From: DASPFV01 sp035620975
GTDB lineage: Bacteria > Acidobacteriota > Vicinamibacteria > Vicinamibacterales > 2-12-FULL-66-21
Direction: 5' to 3'
Assembly (NCBI GenBank): GCA_035620975.1
Contig: DASPFV010000090.1
Location: forward strand, 1 to 32,570
Length of the DNA: 32,570 nucleotides
The notes under the pieces were generated by a model, which saw only the letters and a list, made by a program, of their open reading frames with translations, was not told the origin of the DNA and searched no databases. The position numbers and the translations under genes were made by a program. Each line of letters starts with the position of its first letter. Position 1 is the stretch's first letter. Below, in pieces: positions 7,993 through 15,013 of this stretch.

Positions 7993-8199
7993 TCAGCGGC
8001 CTTCCTTGTCCGGGTTGCCCCGGTGGAGGTCCATCGGGACGTCCTCCTCGTGCATGGCAGACATCCCGATCTCGGCGGGCGCGCCGGCAGCTCCGCCGGG
8101 AATCAACCGCATGTCGGCGTACGGTTCCGTCGATTCGCGCTGCTCGGTGGGCGCGGCAGTCCGATCCGGCGCACCCTTGCCACCGCTTCCCTGATCCAT
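7993..8199 (-). CDS. Small hydrophilic hypothetical protein, 68 residues
   Basis: I do not recognise the family. The start at 8199 is chosen because AGGAGG (8205-8210) lies 5 nt before the ATG. The product (MDQGSGGKGAPDRTAAPTEQ onwards) is rich in Gly, Pro, Asp and Glu, has no cysteine or membrane span, and ends with a Met/Asp/His-rich segment (SAMHEEDVPMDLHRGNPDKE). It looks intrinsically disordered. It is convergent with the DUF2231-Rieske gene 43 bp away; a GCCGC/GCGGC hairpin (7988-8000) includes its stop codon. The strong ribosome binding site is the main reason to believe it is real. Confidence 0.55.
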   Translation of the reverse strand: MDQGSGGKGAPDRTAAPTEQRESTEPYADMRLIPGGAAGAPAEIGMSAMHEEDVPMDLHRGNPDKEGR

Positions 8200-8204
8200 G
8201 GGAT

Positions 8205-8210
8205 CCTCCT
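8205..8210 (-). promoter_or_regulatory. Shine-Dalgarno AGGAGG of the 68-residue gene
   Basis: A perfect AGGAGG 5 nt before the ATG at 8199 on the minus strand. It supports both the existence and the start of this small gene. Confidence 0.65.
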
Positions 8211-8374
8211 GCGATGTCGCATTCATGAATCGGGCCGGCAACGTGCGCCGAAAGGGCGGAAACGGATTCGGGAGACGACGTCCGGAGAATACGGCTAAGC
8301 TTGAACCGCGCCAGGCAAGGGCGGTAGGGTATCGCGTCCGCAGCGGCTACCAAGCGTCTGCCGGCACGTCCGCC

Positions 8375-8641
8375 ATGCCCGTCACCATTACCTGTCCACA
8401 GCTGGGCGACCAGGAGCTGCGCGCGCAGCTTACCGCCGCCGTTCGGACGGCCATCCGCCGCTGGCGGCCGGCATTCGAGCTCTGGAGGCTCTCGATCTTC
8501 CGCTCGCAATCGGGGAGCGGCTGGGATCTCGCGATCAGCGGTCCCCGCTTCCGAAAGGTTTTCACCCTCTACGGTCCGGCCGACGATCTGCCAGGTCTCG
8601 TCACCGCCTATGTCGACGCGATCTTGGCGCAGCGGACGTGA
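8375..8641 (+). CDS. Hypothetical protein, 88 residues
   Basis: An 88-residue product (MPVTITCPQLGDQELRAQLT onwards) with predicted alpha then beta structure: an amphipathic helix LRAQLTAAVRTAIRRW, two strands around WRLSIFRSQSG and WDLAISGPRF, then a C-terminal helix LPGLVTAYVDAIL. The balanced composition suggests a real small cytosolic protein, but I do not recognise a family. The frame is open from 8198; the ATG at 8375 is preferred because the upstream part is Arg-rich and overlaps the divergent small gene. No Shine-Dalgarno sequence is visible. Confidence 0.5.
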   Translation: MPVTITCPQLGDQELRAQLTAAVRTAIRRWRPAFELWRLSIFRSQSGSGWDLAISGPRFRKVFTLYGPADDLPGLVTAYVDAILAQRT

Positions 8642-8722
8642 TTCGCCCGCTTCTCCGTTCACATTCAGGCCATCGTTGAGGGGCGTGCGGCCCGGACAGG
8701 CCCGCGCGCCGAACCGTTCCGC

Positions 8723-8751
8723 TTGATCCCGGCGCGTCCCGACCATATTCT
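8723..8751 (+). promoter_or_regulatory. Promoter giving a probable leaderless transcript
   Basis: TTGATC (8723-8728), a 17-bp spacer, then TATTCT (8746-8751), followed by 6 nt and the ATG at 8758. Spacing and hexamers fit a sigma-70-type promoter, and the start of transcription would fall at or next to the A of the ATG. No Shine-Dalgarno sequence is present. Confidence 0.55.
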
Positions 8752-8757
8752 CACTGG

Positions 8758-9348
8758 ATGGGGTTTGCGCAGTGGATGCGCGTGCTGGACACGGTCGGCG
8801 GCCTCGTGCAGTTGACCGGCCGGCTTCGCGGCAGCAGCGACATCGCGCCGCCGACGCCGGCAGGCGGGGGCGCACTCGGCCAGCTCGAGGCGCGGCTCGC
8901 CGGCGTGCTGGTCGCCGCGCTCAAGGAGGCGTTCGATCGCGACAGCGCGCGACTCGAGCTGGAACGAGCGCAGATCGATGCCGAGCGCGCGCGGGCCGAG
9001 TCGGCGCTGCGGGCGGAGCTGCGGCGGCAGGCGGCCGAGCGGGCGCTCGCGCAGCTCCGGCTCATTGCCGTGATGGCCATCGGGACCTGGGCGCTGTCGG
9101 CGGCCCTCGGCAGCTGGCTGCCAGGCATGAGCGGGCCCGTACCGCGCGTCCTGCTGGGGATCGGCTGGGCGCTCGCGCTCGCGACGCTCGGCGCGGCGTT
9201 CTCCGGCTGGCAGCGCATCTCCGCCTGGTCGGCTGACACGCACGACGCCGACGGTGCGCGGGCGTCGTCGAGTGCTGCCGCGGCCGCTCCCTGGCTGTTT
9301 CTCGCCGCGCTCGCGTTCACCGGCCTCAGCGTGCTGACGGCGATCTGA
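8758..9348 (+). CDS. Membrane protein with N-terminal coiled coil, unknown function
   Basis: 196 residues. Residues 1-40 are moderately hydrophobic with a Pro/Gly-rich stretch. Residues 40-100 form a long charged helix, probably a coiled coil (RDSARLELERAQIDAERARA and onward). Three hydrophobic helices follow: about 101-121, 126-147 and 174-196. The last ends at the C-terminus (FLAALAFTGLSVLTAI). The layout suggests a cytoplasmic coiled coil anchored by a C-terminal membrane domain. I do not recognise a family. It precedes the glutaredoxin-DUF2892 gene by 8 bp and glgB beyond that, so the three probably form one operon started at the 8723-8751 promoter. Confidence 0.65.
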   Translation: MGFAQWMRVLDTVGGLVQLTGRLRGSSDIAPPTPAGGGALGQLEARLAGVLVAALKEAFDRDSARLELERAQIDAERARAESALRAELRRQAAERALAQLRLIAVMAIGTWALSAALGSWLPGMSGPVPRVLLGIGWALALATLGAAFSGWQRISAWSADTHDADGARASSSAAAAAPWLFLAALAFTGLSVLTAI

Positions 9349-9356
9349 CCGACGCG

Positions 9357-9932
9357 ATGATTACTGTGTACGGAACTGCCTGGTGCGACGACACGAGGCG
9401 TGCAATGCGCCTGCTGCGGCGCCTGGGCGTGCCGCATCGCTTCCTGAACATCGACGAGGATCTCGAGGCGCTCGAGCGCGCGATGGCGCTCACCGGCGGA
9501 TGGCGGCGAACGCCGGTCATCGACCTCGGCCTGGGAGGGCAGGCGCTCGTCGAACCGGACAATGACACGCTGACGGCCGCGCTCGTCGAAGTGGACATGC
9601 TGAGCCAGGCTGGCGCAAGATCGCGGCTCGACGTCCAGAATGTGGGCGATGTCGAACGTGCGGCCCGGACCGTCGCCGGCCTCACCGTGCTCGCCCTGCT
9701 GCCAGGCACCCGCGGTTCCGCCCGCTATCCGGTGGGCCTGCTCGGTGCAGTGCTCACGCTGACCGGCGTGACCGGGTGGTGCCCCGCGTACCACGCCGCC
9801 GGCGTGACGTCCCTCGAGGGGCCAGGTGATCGGCCCGACGAGGCGCGTCGTCACGCCTGGCTGGCCCGGCGGGGCCGGGACTCGGGCGATGATGCCGATC
9901 TTCTGCTCCCGTCGGGTCGGAGATCACGATGA
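9357..9932 (+). CDS. Glutaredoxin domain fused to a DUF2892 (YgaP-like) membrane domain
   Basis: 191 residues. Residues 1-75 are a glutaredoxin-like thioredoxin fold: a MITVYGTAWCDDT strand and active site, the cis-Pro segment RTPVIDL, and a final helix. The active site is C-D-D-T with a single cysteine at position 10, so only monothiol chemistry is possible. Residues about 95-150 match the DUF2892 two-helix domain of YgaP (NVGDVERAARTVAGLTVLAL at the start; GVTGWCPAYHAAGVTS at the end). The last 40 residues are a charged tail. This joins a redox domain to a membrane anchor more often seen with rhodanese. The gene overlaps glgB by 4 bp (ATGA), implying coupled translation. The role is unknown; a membrane-bound thiol reductase is an inference. 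Confidence 0.8.
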   Translation: MITVYGTAWCDDTRRAMRLLRRLGVPHRFLNIDEDLEALERAMALTGGWRRTPVIDLGLGGQALVEPDNDTLTAALVEVDMLSQAGARSRLDVQNVGDVERAARTVAGLTVLALLPGTRGSARYPVGLLGAVLTLTGVTGWCPAYHAAGVTSLEGPGDRPDEARRHAWLARRGRDSGDDADLLLPSGRRSR

Positions 9933-12124
9933 TGCCGCAGACGCTCAACGCCTTCGACGCAATCGCGGCCGCAAGGCACTGGGATCCGTTCTCGTTCCTC
10001 GGGCCGCACGTCACGGACGGAGGGCTCGTGGTGCGAGCGGTGTTTCCCGCGGCCGAGGGCGTCAGCCTGGTGCGGAACGGCTCCGAGCCGCTGGAGATGA
10101 CCCGGCGCCATTCGGCCGGGGTCTACGAGATCGTCGTCCATGATCTCGCCGAGATCCCCGACTACCGGCTCCGCGTCGCCTGGCCGGGCGGCGTTGTCGA
10201 GGAGGTCGACGACCCCTATCGCTACGGCCGGGTGATTTCCGACTTCGACCTCTATCTCTTCGGCGAGGGGAATCACACGCGCATCTACGATCGGCTCGGC
10301 GCCCACGCGATGAGGATCGGCTCCGCCGAGGGGGTGCATTTCGGGATTTGGGCGCCCAATGCCGCGCGCGTGAGCGTCGTGGGCGACTGGAACGGCTGGG
10401 ATGGACGGGTGCACCCGATGCGTCTGCTCGGCGCGAGCGGCGTGTGGGAGATCTTCATTCCGGCCGCGGGCGTCGGGCAGCGCTATAAATTCGAGCTGCG
10501 CTCAAAACACGGCGCGGTGATGGTGAAGGCGGATCCGTTCGGGTTCGGCTTCGAGATTCCGCCGCGCTCGGCGGCCGTCATCACGCGCCTGGATTACGAG
10601 TGGCACGACCAGGCCTGGATGCGTGACCGGGAGGCGGCCGGCTCGTGGTTCGACCGGCCGATGGCCGTTTACGAGGTCCACCTGGGTTCCTGGGCACGCG
10701 TCGCCGAGGAGGGGCATCGCTTTCTGACCTACCACGAGCTGGCCGATCGCCTGATCCCGTACGTGAAGGAGATGGGCTACACGCACATTGAGCTGCTGCC
10801 GGTGATGGAGCACCCGTTCTCGGGCTCGTGGGGGTATCAGGTGACGGGCTTCTACGCTCCAACCAGCCGGTTCGGGAGCCCGCTCGACTTCAAGGCGTTC
10901 GTGGATGCCTGCCACCAGCAGGGCATTGGCGTGATCCTCGACTGGGTCCCGGGCCACTTCCCGAAGGATGCGCACGCGCTGGCGCGTTTCGACGGGACGG
11001 CGCTCTTCGAGCACGACGATCCGCGGCAGGGAGAGCATCGCGACTGGGGCACGCTCATCTTCAACTATGGCCGGAACGAGGTGCGGAACTTCCTGCTGGC
11101 GAACGCGCTCTTCTGGCTGCAGGAGTATCACGCCGACGGTCTGCGCGTGGACGCCGTCGCGTCCATGCTGTACCTGGACTATTCCCGTTCGGCGGGCGAG
11201 TGGGTCCCGAACCGCTACGGCGGCCGGGAGAACCTGGATGCCGTAGGCTTTCTGCGGCAGCTGAACACGCTCACGCACGGCGAGGCTCCGGGGTCGATCA
11301 CGGTGGCGGAGGAATCCACCGCGTGGCCCATGGTGAGCCGGCCGGCCTGGCTGGGCGGGCTGGGCTTCACCTACAAGTGGAACATGGGCTGGATGAACGA
11401 CATCCTGGAATACGTGCACAGGGACCCCGTGCACCGCCGCTGGGAGCACCGGCACATCACGTTCTCGCTCCTCTACGCCTTCACCGAGAATTTCATCCTC
11501 CCGTTCTCCCACGACGAAGTCGTGCACGGGAAGGGCTCGATGTACGCGAAGATCCCCGGCGACGAATGGCAACGGGCGGCCACCCTGCGCGCGCTGTACG
11601 GCTACATGTACACGCACCCGGGCAAGAAGCTCATGTTCATGGGGATGGAGTTCGGCCAGCGCCGCGAGTGGAACTACGACACCACGCTCGACTGGCACGA
11701 GCTGGACCTGCCGCTCCACAAGGGCGTCCAGCGGTTCGTGCGCGATCTGAACCGGGTGTATGCGGCCGAGCCGGCGCTGTACGAGGTCGACTTCGAGGGC
11801 GCCGGCTTCCAGTGGATCGACTGCAACGACAACGAGAACAGCGTGGTGTCGCTCGTCCGGCGGGGACGCCACGGCGACTGGGTCGTCGTCGTGCTGAACT
11901 TCACGCCCGTACCGCGCCACGGCTACCACATCGGTGTGCCGCACGCGGCGAGCTACACGGAGGTGATCAACAGCGACGCCGCCATCTATGGCGGAGGCAA
12001 CGTGGGGAATGGAGGCGTGGTATTCCCGGAGCCGATCGCGTCGCACGGCTTCGAAGCGTCGATGACGCTGACGCTGCCCCCGCTCGGGTTCCTGCTCCTG
12101 CGGCCGATGCGCCCGGAGCTATGA
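9929..12124 (+). CDS. glgB: 1,4-alpha-glucan branching enzyme
   Basis: 731 residues, the usual length for bacterial GlgB. It cuts alpha-1,4-glucan chains and rejoins them through alpha-1,6 bonds during glycogen synthesis in the cytoplasm. Two N-terminal CBM48-type domains (one starting PFSFLGPHVTDGG, the second with FGIWAPNAARVSVVGDWNGW) precede a GH13 barrel (about 230-600) and a C-terminal all-beta domain. The GH13 catalytic set is complete: nucleophile Asp408 (LRVDAVASML), acid/base Glu461 (VAEEST) and Asp529 (FSHDEVVHGKGS), each offset by 3 from the E. coli enzyme. It starts inside the stop codon of the Grx-DUF2892 gene. No other glg gene is in the window, so glycogen synthesis must be completed by genes elsewhere. 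Confidence 0.97.
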   Translation: MMPQTLNAFDAIAAARHWDPFSFLGPHVTDGGLVVRAVFPAAEGVSLVRNGSEPLEMTRRHSAGVYEIVVHDLAEIPDYRLRVAWPGGVVEEVDDPYRYGRVISDFDLYLFGEGNHTRIYDRLGAHAMRIGSAEGVHFGIWAPNAARVSVVGDWNGWDGRVHPMRLLGASGVWEIFIPAAGVGQRYKFELRSKHGAVMVKADPFGFGFEIPPRSAAVITRLDYEWHDQAWMRDREAAGSWFDRPMAVYEVHLGSWARVAEEGHRFLTYHELADRLIPYVKEMGYTHIELLPVMEHPFSGSWGYQVTGFYAPTSRFGSPLDFKAFVDACHQQGIGVILDWVPGHFPKDAHALARFDGTALFEHDDPRQGEHRDWGTLIFNYGRNEVRNFLLANALFWLQEYHADGLRVDAVASMLYLDYSRSAGEWVPNRYGGRENLDAVGFLRQLNTLTHGEAPGSITVAEESTAWPMVSRPAWLGGLGFTYKWNMGWMNDILEYVHRDPVHRRWEHRHITFSLLYAFTENFILPFSHDEVVHGKGSMYAKIPGDEWQRAATLRALYGYMYTHPGKKLMFMGMEFGQRREWNYDTTLDWHELDLPLHKGVQRFVRDLNRVYAAEPALYEVDFEGAGFQWIDCNDNENSVVSLVRRGRHGDWVVVVLNFTPVPRHGYHIGVPHAASYTEVINSDAAIYGGGNVGNGGVVFPEPIASHGFEASMTLTLPPLGFLLLRPMRPEL

Positions 12125-12529
12125 CGACCCGCCGCTCATCCCCACGATCCGGCTCCATTCGTCGTCGCTGACCGGCATCACCGACAGCCGGGGCATGCGC
12201 ACGAGCGGGAGGCGCGCGAACGCCTTGTCCGCCTTGATTGCGGCCAGGGTGACCGGTGCCTTCAGCTTCTTCACGGGCACCACGTCCACCGCGTAGAGCG
12301 CGCCCGTCTTGTCGGCCGGATCGGGGTATGCGGATCCCGCCGCGCGGGCGATCCCGACAACGGCCTTTTCCTTGCCGGTGTGATAGAAGAAGATTCGATC
12401 GCCCTGCCTGATCGAGCGCAGGTGCTTCTGCGCGAGGGCATTCCTCACGCCCGTCCAGGACGTCCTGCCGTCGCGGACGAGGTCGTCGAAGCTGTAGTGT
12501 TCGGGCTCTTCCTTGAGCAGCCAGTTCAT
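12119..12529 (-). CDS. EVE-domain protein
   Basis: 136 residues, a complete single EVE domain (PUA-like fold). The N-terminus MNWLLKEEPEHYSFDDLVRD, then TSWTGVRNALAQKHLR, GDRIFFYHTG and VVGIARAAGSAYPD are the conserved EVE blocks. Family members bind modified cytosine or adenine bases in DNA or RNA in a pocket formed by these blocks; the base recognised here cannot be read from sequence. It is convergent with glgB, with a 6-bp overlap of the coding ends. EVE genes are common near restriction or DNA repair genes; here a uracil-DNA glycosylase lies on the other side, divergently oriented. Confidence 0.9.
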   Translation of the reverse strand: MNWLLKEEPEHYSFDDLVRDGRTSWTGVRNALAQKHLRSIRQGDRIFFYHTGKEKAVVGIARAAGSAYPDPADKTGALYAVDVVPVKKLKAPVTLAAIKADKAFARLPLVRMPRLSVMPVSDDEWSRIVGMSGGSS

Positions 12530-12605
12530 GATCAGGTTCCAGGCTTGCAGGTGCCGGCTTCAGCCATCGGGTGCCGGCTGTCGATCGCGAGCCGCCGCCT
12601 TCCTG

Positions 12606-12777
12606 TACCACGTGAGCTCGCGGTGGCAGCCCGGGCGAGGTCCCGCTCGGCGGACCGTGTGGATGATTTCTGCAGGCCGCATCCGTCGTTTCACCCCGGT
12701 GACTGGCATCCGGATGGCGGAGCGAGCCGCTCCTCGATCCGAGCATACGGTCCGGCAGGGGCACGATACCACGTGAG
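12606..12777 (+). repeat. 11-bp direct repeat TACCACGTGAG
   Basis: Identical copies at 12606-12616 and 12767-12777, each with the palindrome CACGTG at its core. The second copy contains the GTG start of the glycosylase gene. Both lie in the 243-bp gap between the divergent EVE and glycosylase genes. It may be a regulatory site or chance. Confidence 0.45.
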
Positions 12778-13342
12778 ACGACTGCCCGCCGCCACCTGGA
12801 ACCACCTCCGGCTCGAGGACCGGTTAGGGCCCGGGCTCCGCGTCCTGTTCGTCGGGATCAATCCCGGCATCCGGTCTGCCACGACCGGCCACCATTTCGC
12901 GGGGTTCTCGAACCGGTTCTGGCGGTTGCTGTCCGAGTCCAGGCTGGTGCCGCAGCCGATCACGTTCGAAGACGACCGGCGGCTGCCGGAGTGGGGCTTC
13001 GGGATCACCAACCTCATCGCGCGGCCCAGTCCCGGAATCGGTGACCTGCGCCTGGCCGAATACGCCGAGGGCTGGACGACCCTGGAGCAGAAGATCCGCC
13101 GCTTCAGGCCCGAGTACGTCGCGCTGGTCGGCGTGACGCTCTATCGGGCAATCCGGCCGTTGCTCCCGGAGGCTCCCGGTCCGGACCGCCGGCGCCTCCG
13201 GCTGGGGCTGCAGCCCGAGACCATTCATGGGGCTCGCATTTTCGTGCTGCCCAATCCCAGCGGCCGCAACGCGAACTTCAGCTACGCGGAGATGCTGCGT
13301 GCCTTCCGTGCGCTGGCCCGGGTACTCCGGCAGCGGGACTGA
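12773..13342 (+). CDS. mug: Mug/TDG-family G/U mismatch-specific uracil-DNA glycosylase
   Basis: 189 residues from a GTG start at 12773. The open frame runs further upstream, but similarity starts only here. Motif 1, VLFVGINPGIRSATTGHHFA, carries the Mug-type GINPG with Asn as the catalytic residue, and motif 2, LPNPSGRNA, matches the NPSG wedge that pushes into the DNA helix. The family removes uracil or 3,N4-ethenocytosine from mispairs with guanine, starting base excision repair. FGITNLIARPSPGIGDL in the middle is also typical. The start codon lies within the second TACCACGTGAG repeat. The neighbouring EVE gene, which binds modified bases, fits a theme of base-modification handling, but the two genes are divergent and the link is inferred. 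Confidence 0.9.
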   Translation: MRRLPAATWNHLRLEDRLGPGLRVLFVGINPGIRSATTGHHFAGFSNRFWRLLSESRLVPQPITFEDDRRLPEWGFGITNLIARPSPGIGDLRLAEYAEGWTTLEQKIRRFRPEYVALVGVTLYRAIRPLLPEAPGPDRRRLRLGLQPETIHGARIFVLPNPSGRNANFSYAEMLRAFRALARVLRQRD

Positions 13343-13404
13343 GCGCCGGCAGACCCTCCCGCACCGGATTGGCCCCTGATGAGCGCGGATGGCCGCGGAT
13401 CGCT

Positions 13405-13484
13405 GAACCCGGAACCCGAAAGCGGAACCCGGAACCTGGAACCCGGAACCCGGAACCAGGAACCTGGAACGTGGAACCTGGAAT
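13405..13484. repeat. 7-bp minisatellite GGAACCY, about 12 units
   Basis: Consecutive units of GGAACCC, GGAACCT, GGAACCA and close variants fill the 80 bp after the glycosylase gene. The array ends exactly where the nirK dyad begins. The preceding 25 bp (CGCGGATGGCCGCGGATC) is a different short duplication. Confidence 0.88.
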
Positions 13485-13499
13485 ATGACCGCCGTCATA
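13484..13499 (+). promoter_or_regulatory. FNR/DNR-type dyad upstream of nirK
   Basis: TATGAC-CGCC-GTCATA is a perfect 6-bp inverted repeat with a 4-bp spacer. The inner TGAC-N4-GTCA matches the architecture of sites for CRP/FNR-family denitrification regulators (DNR/NnrR consensus TTGAC-N4-GTCAA) except at the outermost base. Its centre is 79 bp before the nirK ATG. If it acts from -41.5, transcription would start near 13533, just before the leader hairpin. Confidence 0.6.
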
Positions 13500-13534
13500 G
13501 GTGACGGCCGGTAGAACTGCGACCATGCGGATGA

Positions 13535-13556
13535 GGGGGCGCCTGCGTGCGCCCCC
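13535..13556 (+). promoter_or_regulatory. GC-rich hairpin in the nirK leader
   Basis: GGGGGCGC (13535-13542), a 6-nt loop and GCGCCCCC (13549-13556) form a perfect 8-bp stem, ending 2 nt before the Shine-Dalgarno sequence GGAGGAGG (13559-13566). It may stabilise the mRNA 5' end or affect ribosome access. There is no T-tract, so it is unlikely to be a terminator. Confidence 0.6.
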
Positions 13557-13570
13557 CCGGAGGAGGCCGC

Positions 13571-15013
13571 ATGGAACCGAACGCCATTGCCGGGACGAAG
13601 CTGGTCACGGCTGTCCTGCTCGCCACGGTGGCCCTGAGCGGCTGCACCGGAAGCGCCGCAACGCCTGACGCCGTCCAGGGGCGGGAGGACGCCATCCTCA
13701 CCGACGCCCCCCACGTGCCGCCCCGCATCACCCGCACGCACCCGACGAGAGTCGTCGTCCGCCTCGAAGTGCAGGAGGTCGTGAAGCGGCTGGCCGACGG
13801 CGTGACCTACACCTTCTGGACTTTCGGCGGCTCGGTGCCCGGGAAGTTCATCCGTGTGCGCGAGGGGGACGAGATCGAATTCAATCTGAGCAACCACCCG
13901 TCCAGCAAGATGCCCCACAACATCGATCTGCATGCCGTGACCGGGCCCGGCGGCGGGGCGGCGGCGTCGTTCACCGCGCCGGGACACACCTCGGTCTTCT
14001 CGTTCAAGGCCCTCAACGCCGGACTGTACGTCTATCACTGCGCCACGGCGCCGGTCGGGATGCACATCGCCAACGGCATGTACGGCTTGATCCTCGTCGA
14101 GCCGCGACGGGGCATGCCTCGGGTCGATCGCGAGTACTACGTGATGCAGGGGGAGTTCTACACGGTCGGGAAGCACGGCGACCCGGGGCTTCAGCCGTTC
14201 AGCATGGAGAAGGCGATCGAGGAGAAGCCCGACTACGTGGTGTTCAACGGCGCGGTCGGTGCGCTGACGGGTGACAACGCCATCGCGGCCAGCGTCGGCG
14301 AGACTGTCCGGCTGTTCGTCGGCAACGGCGGGCCCAACCTCGTGTCCTCGTTCCACGTGATTGGCGAGATCTTCGACCGCGTCAACGTCGAGGGGGGTGA
14401 CTTCGCGAACTCGAACGTCCAGACCACACTGGTGCCGGCTGGGGGATCAGCCATCACCGAATTCAAAGTGGACGTGCCCGGCACGTTCATCCTCGTGGAT
14501 CATTCGATCTTCCGTGCCTTCAACAAGGGCTCTCTGGGCATGCTGCGGGTCGACGGACTGGAGAACGCGTCGATCTATTCCGGCAAGCAGTCGGATCAGG
14601 TATACCTGCCCGAAGGCGGTGCGATTCAGACGATCGCCGGGGAAGCGCCGAAGCCGCCGGCGCCCGCGGCGAACCGGGGGGAGCGCATCGAGCGGGGGCA
14701 GCGTACCTACACGGCGATCTGCGCCGCCTGTCATCAGCCGAACGGGTCCGGGATGGCCGGAGCCTTCCCGCCGCTCGTCGCCGCCGACTTCCTGAACGCG
14801 GATCGCCAGCGGGCCATCCGTGCGGTAGTAGACGGGTTGGCCGGCGAGATCGTCGTGAACGGCACGCCCTTCAACAGCGTGATGCCTGCCCTCGGGCTGT
14901 CGGACGAGGAGGTGGCCAACGTCCTTACGTACGTGTACAGCCAGTGGGGCAACGCCGGCTACGACATCACGCCAGAGGAGGTCCGGCGGGTTCGCGCCGG
15001 TTCCGGGCGATGA
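13571..15013 (+). CDS. nirK: Copper nitrite reductase with C-terminal cytochrome c domain, lipoprotein
   Basis: 480 residues; reduces nitrite to nitric oxide outside the inner membrane. The start at 13571 follows GGAGGAGG. Residues 1-25 form a lipoprotein signal with lipobox LSGC (Cys25). Two cupredoxin domains (about 45-345) resemble the AniA type: type 1 copper ligands His116, Cys157, His165 and Met170; type 2 ligands His121, His156 and His311; catalytic Asp119 and His262 (SSFHVIGEIFD). All are present. A cytochrome c domain (about 370-460) has Cys384-Ala-Ala-Cys387-His388 and likely axial Met438 (VMPAL). The fused heme domain would feed electrons directly to the type 1 copper. Three-domain NirK enzymes are known, so this is not new in itself. 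It is the first gene of an operon with nirV and a SCO1 gene, with an ATGA overlap to nirV. Confidence 0.96.
   Translation: MEPNAIAGTKLVTAVLLATVALSGCTGSAATPDAVQGREDAILTDAPHVPPRITRTHPTRVVVRLEVQEVVKRLADGVTYTFWTFGGSVPGKFIRVREGDEIEFNLSNHPSSKMPHNIDLHAVTGPGGGAAASFTAPGHTSVFSFKALNAGLYVYHCATAPVGMHIANGMYGLILVEPRRGMPRVDREYYVMQGEFYTVGKHGDPGLQPFSMEKAIEEKPDYVVFNGAVGALTGDNAIAASVGETVRLFVGNGGPNLVSSFHVIGEIFDRVNVEGGDFANSNVQTTLVPAGGSAITEFKVDVPGTFILVDHSIFRAFNKGSLGMLRVDGLENASIYSGKQSDQVYLPEGGAIQTIAGEAPKPPAPAANRGERIERGQRTYTAICAACHQPNGSGMAGAFPPLVAADFLNADRQRAIRAVVDGLAGEIVVNGTPFNSVMPALGLSDEEVANVLTYVYSQWGNAGYDITPEEVRRVRAGSGR

Noticed and set aside
10502..12046. Minus-strand open frame of 514 codons inside glgB
   Set aside because: It is antisense to an enzyme with a complete catalytic set and shows no domain features.
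12560..12805. Minus-strand 81-codon open frame in the EVE/glycosylase gap
   Set aside because: No ribosome site, no recognisable fold, and it overlaps the glycosylase start.
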